From an uncultured Pelagibacteraceae bacterium (GTDB lineage: Bacteria; Pseudomonadota; Alphaproteobacteria; Pelagibacterales; Pelagibacteraceae), in assembly GCA_902617825.1 (NCBI GenBank), contig CACMYE010000008.1, positions 1 to 39,137 on the forward strand: a stretch of DNA of 39,137 nt, read 5' to 3'. The notes beneath the pieces were generated by a model, which ran no database searches, was not told the DNA's origin, and worked only from the letters and a program-made list of their open reading frames with translations. Each line of letters begins with the position of its first letter. The stretch's first letter is position 1. The position numbers and the translations under genes are program-made. Below, in pieces: positions 33,684 through 39,137 of this stretch.

Positions 33684-35004
33684 GAGGTTTACCCATAATT
33701 TTATCAGGTAGCCATGTCACTATCTCTGGAAAAATACATAAAATTAAAATAGCTAAGGCCATAATAATCATAAATGGTATAGAGCCTTTTAAAATCTCTG
33801 ATAAACTTACGTCTGGGGTAATTCCTTTTATTATATAAAGATTTAATCCAACTGGCGGTGTGATTAATCCTATTTCCATATTAATAGTAAATACGATTGC
33901 AAACCAATAAGGATCAAAACCTAAAGTTGTTATAACAGGCAATAATATTGCTGAGGTCATTACAATCACTGCCACTGGAGGTAAAAAGAAACCAGCAATC
34001 AAAAGAAATATATTTATTAAAAGAAATACAACCCATTTATTAGAGCTTAATTCTACCATACTTTGAGCTAAAGACTGAGTGACGTAAAGTTGTGAAAGTG
34101 TAAATGCAAAAAGATAAGAAGCTGCAATGATAAACATGATCATCACACTTTCTTTCATTGAAACCTTAACAATGTTCCATATCTTTTTTGGTTGATAAAT
34201 TTTGTAAACAATAGCGATCAGTACAAAAACTAAAAAAGCTCCAACACCTGAAGCTTCTGATGGGGTTGCAACACCTCCATATAAAACATATAAGACACCA
34301 GCTATGATGGCTAAAAAAGGAAGTATTCTTGGTAACACTTCAAGTTTTTCTTTTAAAGTGGGTGGTGTCTTATTCCTTAGAGCTTTTGCAGCATCTTTGT
34401 CTATGAAGTAACTGTGTATTAGGGCCCAAATTGCAAACATACCCGCCAACATAAAACCAGGAACTAAACCACATAAAAATAATCTACCAATCGATGTTCC
34501 TGTTGCAATTCCATAAACAATTAAAACAATACTTGGTGGAATTAAAACTCCCAATGTTCCACCTGCCGCGATTGTACCTGTAGCAATTTGATCAGAATAG
34601 CCCCTTTTTCTCATCTCAGGTATACCCATTGTTCCAATAGCAGCACAGGTAGCTGGACTTGATCCACTTAAAGCAGCAAAAATTGAACAAGCACCTATGT
34701 TAGAAATCACTAAACCTCCTGGTACTCGCCAAAGCCATCTATCCAATCCTGTATACAAATCTTTTCCAGCGGGTGAGTTAGCTACTGCCATTCCCATCAA
34801 AATAAACATTGGTATCGAGAGCAAAACAAAAGAGTTGAGTCCCGCATAAAAAGTTTCTGCAAAAACATCCAACATTTGAAAACCTTCAAATGATACAAGT
34901 AGAACTATAGATACGAAACTTAAACCAAATGCTATTGGAATTCCTGAAAACAAAACTATCAAAGTAAAAACAGCAACAATTATTGCTATTATTAATGGAT
35001 CCAT
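33673..35004 (-). CDS. dctM: TRAP transporter large permease subunit (DctM)
   Basis: 443 residues, 12 or so membrane helices, typical DctM length. Conserved features include L-S-I-P-M-F-I-L-M-G near residue 60, the S-G-S-S-P-A-T-C-A-A-I-G-T-M-G-I-P-E-M loop (sodium/substrate region) and the late T-P-P-V-G-L-N-L-Y segment. It drives sodium-coupled uptake of organic acids together with DctQ and the periplasmic DctP. The start overlaps the dctQ stop by one base, and the end overlaps dusA by 11 bases. Confidence 0.95.
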   Translation of the reverse strand: MDPLIIAIIVAVFTLIVLFSGIPIAFGLSFVSIVLLVSFEGFQMLDVFAETFYAGLNSFVLLSIPMFILMGMAVANSPAGKDLYTGLDRWLWRVPGGLVISNIGACSIFAALSGSSPATCAAIGTMGIPEMRKRGYSDQIATGTIAAGGTLGVLIPPSIVLIVYGIATGTSIGRLFLCGLVPGFMLAGMFAIWALIHSYFIDKDAAKALRNKTPPTLKEKLEVLPRILPFLAIIAGVLYVLYGGVATPSEASGVGAFLVFVLIAIVYKIYQPKKIWNIVKVSMKESVMIMFIIAASYLFAFTLSQLYVTQSLAQSMVELSSNKWVVFLLINIFLLIAGFFLPPVAVIVMTSAILLPVITTLGFDPYWFAIVFTINMEIGLITPPVGLNLYIIKGITPDVSLSEILKGSIPFMIIMALAILILCIFPEIVTWLPDKIMGKPLGY

Positions 35005-35498
35005 TAATTACCATCCTTTTCATCAGTAAGTTTCATTATTTCAGCTATATATTGAAGGATCATCAATGCAGCACCAATCATCATGGATGAATATGGTACC
35101 CATAACGGTGGATCCCAAACGGTTCCGGTTGTATAGTTTTTTGTAAAAGCTTCCTCAACCATTAAGAATCCAAAATAAAATAGAATTAGGAAGAATAATA
35201 AGCTCAAAAAGGACGTAAAAATTTTCAATTTTACAATATTTTTTTCAGATAAAAAATCATATATCCATTCCATACTAACATGAGCTTTTTCACTCAAAAC
35301 ATATGCACTTCCAATAAAGGTAGATGCAACTAAAAGCATGGTTACAAGTTCAGTTTGCCAAGTTATAGCTCTTTGAAAAAAATATCTTTCAAAAACTAAT
35401 TCAACAATAATCAAAATTGACAAAAGTAATGCTGTTACAGCAAAAGCCCCACAAACCTGGGCTATCATATTACAAAATTTATAATAATTTTTTTTCAT
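35004..35498 (-). CDS. dctQ: TRAP transporter small permease subunit (DctQ)
   Basis: 164 residues with four membrane helices. The W-Q-T-E-L-V-T-M-L-L motif between helices one and two and the H-V-S-M-E-W-I-Y segment are standard DctQ features. It forms the membrane scaffold for DctM. The start codon comes eight T after a strong hairpin whose 3' arm supplies the only purine-rich candidate ribosome-binding site (AGGGG), so its translation is probably limited relative to dctP. Confidence 0.93.
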   Translation of the reverse strand: MKKNYYKFCNMIAQVCGAFAVTALLLSILIIVELVFERYFFQRAITWQTELVTMLLVASTFIGSAYVLSEKAHVSMEWIYDFLSEKNIVKLKIFTSFLSLLFFLILFYFGFLMVEEAFTKNYTTGTVWDPPLWVPYSSMMIGAALMILQYIAEIMKLTDEKDGN

Positions 35499-35532
35499 AA
35501 AAAAAACCCCTGTTTAAAAATAAACAGGGGTT
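35499..35532 (-). terminator. Intra-operon terminator/attenuator hairpin between dctP and dctQ
   Basis: Perfect 12-bp inverted repeat AACCCCTGTTTA (35505-35516)/TAAACAGGGGTT (35521-35532) with a 4-base loop. On the minus strand it begins 14 bases after the dctP stop, and its 3' arm runs into eight T immediately followed by the dctQ ATG. It can act as a partial terminator or 3' stabiliser for dctP mRNA, and the 3' arm hides the AGGGG in front of dctQ. On the plus strand the flanking A-run gives no terminator. Confidence 0.85.
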
Positions 35533-35546
35533 CTTTATATATTAAT

Positions 35547-36557
35547 TTATTTAACTGCTAAAGCCATTTCCATAAGCTTGGCACCACCTGGTACTTGCTC
35601 TGCAAATGCTTTATGAGATGATTTTTTAGCAATTTCGATCCATGCTGCATGATCTTCTGCAGTCATATACACAAGCTCAACACCAGCAGCCTTATAAGCA
35701 TCTTCAAATTTCTTATCAAGATTAGCTACTTGCTCAGTCATGTATTGTTCTGCAACTTTTCCAGCATCCATTAAAGCTTTTTGTTGCTTAGAACTCAAAG
35801 CATCAAAAGATTTTTTAGACATCAAAATCGGCTCATACATAAACCATAAACCAAATTTTCCTGGAGGTGTTGCGCATTTAACTTGTTCATAAATTTTGTA
35901 ACTTACAAAACTTCCTGAGCTTGTATTTGCACCTGTTAAAACTCCGGTTTGTAGACCAGTATATATTTCAGATGAAGGCATACTTTGAATACCTGCACCA
36001 GCAGCTTCTAGCATTTGGTTAAACGCTTTTCCTGCAGCTCTCATCACTTGTCCTTTAACATCGCTAGGATTTCTAATACATTTTGATTTAGAAGCAAAAC
36101 CACCACCTAACCAAGCATCAGACAATACAACTACTCCTGCATCATTAATAATTTTTTTAATCTCTGTCATCATTGGAGACTTATTAAATCTTAATGCATG
36201 ATCGTGATTTTTAACTGTACCTGGCATTAGTGTTGCGCTAAATTCTGGATGAAATTTAGATGCGTACCCTAATGGGAATGCAGAAATATCTAATTGACCT
36301 GTGGTCATAGGTTTCCACTGTTCTTTTGGTTTATATAAAGATTTAGCAGGATAAATTCTAATATCGATATCAACATTAGCTTTTTTAACCTCGTCAGCAA
36401 TAATTTGAACCATTTCATGACGCGGATCGTAAGATCCATCAGCTCTAGGTGTTCCTGGCCATTGGTGGCTTGCTTTTAATGTAACTGCATAAGCAGAACC
36501 AATCATAGTGAACGCCAAAACTAATGAAGTAAAATATAAAGATAATTTTTTAAACAT
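35547..36557 (-). CDS. dctP: TRAP transporter periplasmic substrate-binding protein (DctP)
   Basis: 336 residues with a clear Sec signal peptide: K-K near the start, a hydrophobic core and an S-A-Y-A cleavage site at 21-24. The mature protein has the DctP fold; Arg173 in G-Q-V-M-R-A-A-G occupies the place of the conserved arginine that clamps a substrate carboxylate. The extra P-G-T-P-R-A-D-G-S-Y-D-P-R segment after the first strand is seen in a DctP subgroup. The start is supported by AGAGGA (36570-36565) seven bases upstream and a good promoter. The substrate is probably a small carboxylate; the neighbours suggest malonate or a related acid. Confidence 0.94.
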   Translation of the reverse strand: MFKKLSLYFTSLVLAFTMIGSAYAVTLKASHQWPGTPRADGSYDPRHEMVQIIADEVKKANVDIDIRIYPAKSLYKPKEQWKPMTTGQLDISAFPLGYASKFHPEFSATLMPGTVKNHDHALRFNKSPMMTEIKKIINDAGVVVLSDAWLGGGFASKSKCIRNPSDVKGQVMRAAGKAFNQMLEAAGAGIQSMPSSEIYTGLQTGVLTGANTSSGSFVSYKIYEQVKCATPPGKFGLWFMYEPILMSKKSFDALSSKQQKALMDAGKVAEQYMTEQVANLDKKFEDAYKAAGVELVYMTAEDHAAWIEIAKKSSHKAFAEQVPGGAKLMEMALAVK

Positions 36558-36591
36558 TATTTTTTCCTCTCAATTGTTATTTAATCCGTGC

Positions 36592-36620
36592 ATTAAAATG
36601 AAGATGTTGATAAGAGTCAA
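36592..36620 (-). promoter_or_regulatory. Sigma70-type promoter of the dctPQM operon
   Basis: Minus strand: TTGACT (36620-36615), 17-bp spacer, TTTAAT (36597-36592). The start site near 36585 gives a leader of about 28 bases that carries the AGAGGA ribosome-binding site of dctP. The divergent CoA-transferase gene starts only 26 bp beyond the -35 box, so its promoter must overlap this one. Confidence 0.7.
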
Positions 36621-36645
36621 GGCTTCAAAATAACTGCAAAAATTT

Positions 36646-37788
36646 ATGGATGGACCTTTAAAAGACTTATTAGTAGTTGATTTAACTAGAGTATTAGTCG
36701 GCCCTTATTGTACAATGATTTTGTCTGATCTTGGTGCAAGAGTAATCAAAGTTGAAGCACCAGAAATTGGCGATGACTCGAGGGGGTTTGGCCCATTTAT
36801 TCAAGACTATTCTGCTTATTTCATGTCACTAAATAGAGGAAAAGAAAGTATAGCCTTAAATTTAAAAAATGATGATGATAAAAAAATCTTCAATAAAATA
36901 TTATCAAAAGCAGATATTTTAGTAGAAAATTTTAAGCCAGGTACTTTAAAAAAATGGGGGTATGGTTGGGATGAAGTGAGTAAAAAATATCCTAAACTAA
37001 TTTACGCTTCTGCATCTGGTTTTGGGCAAACAGGTCCATTAAAAGAATTACCCGCATATGACATGGTTGTTCAAGGTATGGGTGGATTAATGAGTGTTAC
37101 CGGCCAACCTGATTCTGAACCCACTAGGGTTGGTACATCAATTGGCGATATCACAGCGGGATTATTTACTGCTATTGGTATTAATGCAGCTTTGTATGAT
37201 AGGCAAAAAACTGGCAAAGGAATGTTTATCGATATCTCAATGCTCGATTGTCAGATAGCTATACTTGAAAATGCAATTGCAAGATATCTGTCAAAAAATG
37301 AAATTCCCAAACCAATGGGATCTAGACATCCCTCAATTGCTCCATTTGAAGCATTCAAAACTAAAGACAGCTACATAATCATTGCAGCTGGAAATGATAA
37401 ATTGTTTGAAAAACTTTGTAATATTTTAGATGTGCCTAAAATTTTCACTGATGAAAAATTTAATACAAATTCTGCAAGAGCAAAAAATATGGGTGAGCTA
37501 AAAATTATTCTTGAAAATAAACTTTCTGCAAAATCTACAAATGAATGGGTCAATCAAATGGAAATTGAAAAAATACCTTGTGGTCCTATATACAATATTA
37601 AAGAAGCAGTCGAAAATCCTCAGGTAGAGGCAAGAAACATGATAGTCAAAGCTTATCATAAAGTTATTGGAGATTTTAAATTAGCAGGTAACCCAATAAA
37701 GATGTCAACTTACGAGGATCCAAACAAAAGAGGTGATATTCCTGATTTAGATGAACACCGGGAAAAAATACTTAAAGAATTTGTTTAA
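36646..37788 (+). CDS. Family III (CaiB/BaiF-type) CoA-transferase
   Basis: 380 residues. It starts P-L-K-D-L-L-V-V-D-L-T-R-V-L-V-G-P-Y-C with the R-V-I-K-V-E-A-P strand of the family. Asp168 in S-I-G-D-I-T-A-G aligns with the catalytic aspartate of formyl-CoA transferase (Asp169), which forms the acyl-enzyme intermediate. S-G-F-G-Q-T-G-P, G-Q-P-D-S-E-P-T-R-V-G and C-G-P-I-Y-N are further landmarks. Such enzymes move CoA between small organic acids. It is divergent from dctP and lies 21 bp ahead of the aldehyde dehydrogenase. No Shine-Dalgarno sequence is seen. Which acids it uses cannot be read from the sequence. Confidence 0.92.
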   Translation: MDGPLKDLLVVDLTRVLVGPYCTMILSDLGARVIKVEAPEIGDDSRGFGPFIQDYSAYFMSLNRGKESIALNLKNDDDKKIFNKILSKADILVENFKPGTLKKWGYGWDEVSKKYPKLIYASASGFGQTGPLKELPAYDMVVQGMGGLMSVTGQPDSEPTRVGTSIGDITAGLFTAIGINAALYDRQKTGKGMFIDISMLDCQIAILENAIARYLSKNEIPKPMGSRHPSIAPFEAFKTKDSYIIIAAGNDKLFEKLCNILDVPKIFTDEKFNTNSARAKNMGELKIILENKLSAKSTNEWVNQMEIEKIPCGPIYNIKEAVENPQVEARNMIVKAYHKVIGDFKLAGNPIKMSTYEDPNKRGDIPDLDEHREKILKEFV

Positions 37789-37809
37789 ATAAATTATAAG
37801 GAATGAATT

Positions 37810-39137
37810 ATGTTAGATAAAAGAAAATTTTATATTAATGGGAAATGGGTTGCTCCCAGTAAACCAAATGATCTTCAGGTAATCAATCCTTCTACAGAAG
37901 AAGCTTTCGCAACTATATCTCTTGGTTCAAAAGATGATACTAACAATGCAGTGAATGCAGCTAAACAAGCACTGGTCTCGTGGAGTGAAAGTTCAAAAGA
38001 AGAAAGAATAAACCTTCTTGAAAAATTGTTAGATATATACAAAAAAAGATATTCTGAAATGGTAGAAGCAATATCCATGGAAATGGGAGCCCCTATGGAT
38101 TGGTCTAGAGACTCACAAACATCAAGTGGCCAATCTCACCTGGAAGATTTCATAGTCAGATTAAAAGAATTTAAATTTGATGAACAATTTAGTCCTGGGT
38201 CAAATAACAGAATTTGTTACGAGCCTATAGGAGTATGTGGTTTAATTACTCCATGGAACTGGCCAATTAATCAGATAGCTTTAAAAGTTGTTCCTGCATT
38301 CGCAACTGGATGCACTATGATCCATAAACCTTCTGAAATTGCTCCTATGTCAGCAATGTTGTTTGCTGAAATGATTGATGAAGCTGGCTTTCCACCAGGC
38401 GTTTTTAATCTAGTTAATGGAGATGGTGTTGGTGTTGGCACTGATATTTCAACTCATCCTGATATTGATTTAGTATCATTTACAGGATCAACTCGTGCAG
38501 GAAAATTAATATTGAAGAATGGGGCCGACACGATCAAAAGAGTATGTCTTGAGCTAGGTGGTAAAGGTGGAAACATTGTTTTTGCAGACTCATACCCAAA
38601 TGCAGTTCGTGATGGTATTAGAAATGTAATGAGTAATTCAGGCCAATCATGTGATGCACCAACAAGAATGCTTGTAGAAAAATCAATTTATGAAAGAGCT
38701 GTTAAAGAAGCTGCTGAAGAAGCTAACTTAATTAAAGTAGATCATGCTTCTAAAGAGGGAGATCACATAGGTCCAGTTGTTTCAAAAGTTCAATACGATA
38801 AAATTATTAGCCTAATACAAAGTGGTATAGATGAGGGTGCTACTTTGGCTGCTGGTGGTCCAGAACTTCCTAACGGTATGAATAAAGGTTACTTTATTAA
38901 GCCGACTATTTTTACAGATGTAACTAATAATATGAGAGTAGCTAAAGAGGAAATATTTGGCCCTGTTCTTTCAATTATTCCATTTGAAACCGAAGAAGAA
39001 GCTATCAAAATTGTAAATGAAACAGAATATGGTCTTGGAAATTATTTACAAACTGAAGACAAAGAAAAAGCTAAGAGAGTGTCTAGAAAACTTAAAGCAG
39101 GAACAATTTATGTTAATGGAAATGGTGCAGACCCAGG
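37810..39137 (+). CDS. NAD(P)-dependent aldehyde dehydrogenase, partial (C-terminus beyond window)
   Basis: 442 codons are visible; the gene runs off the right edge, about 30-40 residues short of the family's usual length. The start ATG follows AAGGAAT by a few bases. Active-site residues are Asn150 (T-P-W-N-W-P), Glu248 (L-E-L-G-G-K) and the nucleophile Cys281 (S-G-Q-S-C-D-A-P-T-R); F-T-G-S-T-R-A-G is the cofactor loop and E-E-I-F-G-P-V a late core motif. This is the general acid-forming ALDH type, not the CoA-acylating methylmalonate semialdehyde type. Its product acid may be passed to the CoA-transferase in front of it. The aldehyde is unknown. Confidence 0.93.
   Translation, partial: MLDKRKFYINGKWVAPSKPNDLQVINPSTEEAFATISLGSKDDTNNAVNAAKQALVSWSESSKEERINLLEKLLDIYKKRYSEMVEAISMEMGAPMDWSRDSQTSSGQSHLEDFIVRLKEFKFDEQFSPGSNNRICYEPIGVCGLITPWNWPINQIALKVVPAFATGCTMIHKPSEIAPMSAMLFAEMIDEAGFPPGVFNLVNGDGVGVGTDISTHPDIDLVSFTGSTRAGKLILKNGADTIKRVCLELGGKGGNIVFADSYPNAVRDGIRNVMSNSGQSCDAPTRMLVEKSIYERAVKEAAEEANLIKVDHASKEGDHIGPVVSKVQYDKIISLIQSGIDEGATLAAGGPELPNGMNKGYFIKPTIFTDVTNNMRVAKEEIFGPVLSIIPFETEEEAIKIVNETEYGLGNYLQTEDKEKAKRVSRKLKAGTIYVNGNGADP

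Noticed and set aside
1-39137. tRNA, rRNA, riboswitch, CRISPR array, prophage or insertion sequence
   Set aside because: Gaps are at most about 179 bp and none shows tRNA arms, repeat-spacer patterns, transposase genes or a recognisable riboswitch core.

Overview
The window looks like a piece of a SAR11 (Pelagibacterales, 'Candidatus Pelagibacter'-like) genome. This rests on very AT-rich DNA, genes that abut or overlap by 1-4 bases, intergenic gaps of at most about 150 bp, alphaproteobacterial gene content (purSQL, class II DAHP synthase, CimA, PrpDBC, TRAP transporter) and an alphaproteobacterial-type SOS box (GAAC-N7-GAAC). I assign it by pattern and gene content; no search was run. No rRNA, tRNA, CRISPR array, insertion sequence or phage gene was seen.

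Layout. (1) 1-3194, minus strand: a partial GT87-like membrane glycosyltransferase, a homoserine-dehydrogenase-like SAF-domain oxidoreductase, a gamma-glutamylcyclotransferase-like protein and a CinA N-terminal-domain protein. (2) 3215-10442, plus strand: one compact run, sfsA-map-purB-purC-purS-purQ-purL-bolA-grxD. It covers the FGAM synthetase trio, SAICAR synthase, adenylosuccinate lyase and a BolA/monothiol glutaredoxin iron-sulfur pair. (3) 10443-20789, minus strand: rpsD with its own promoter; a lipoprotein gene with a stop codon inside its signal peptide; the tight cluster cysS-cimA-DUF1989-trmJ; and glmU'(acetyltransferase domain only)-glmS-class II DAHP synthase-nadE. (4) 20859-25117, plus strand: gph followed by prpD-prpB-prpC, the methylcitrate cycle. 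(5) 25137-28546, minus strand: a small membrane protein and nrdB/nrdA. (6) 28726-30530, plus strand: phosphomannomutase/phosphoglucomutase, a terminator and a DUF2061 protein. (7) 30527-36557, minus strand: dctP-(hairpin)-dctQ-dctM-dusA-TauE-type permease-malonyl-CoA decarboxylase, divergent from (8) 36646-39137: a family III CoA-transferase and an aldehyde dehydrogenase cut off by the window edge.

Most noteworthy. A LexA-type operator has its 7-bp spacer almost exactly filled by the -10 element of a good nrdAB promoter, predicting SOS control of ribonucleotide reductase. The TRAP/MCD/CoA-transferase/ALDH locus reads as a candidate uptake-and-activation route for malonate or another short dicarboxylate. 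GlmU is reduced to its acetyltransferase half beside glmS. A lipoprotein signal peptide is broken by a single TAA in a patch of unusual base composition. Several genes (sfsA, cinA, rpsD, possibly gph) have -10-like boxes so close to the start codon that their mRNAs should be leaderless or nearly so, while other genes carry clear Shine-Dalgarno sequences.
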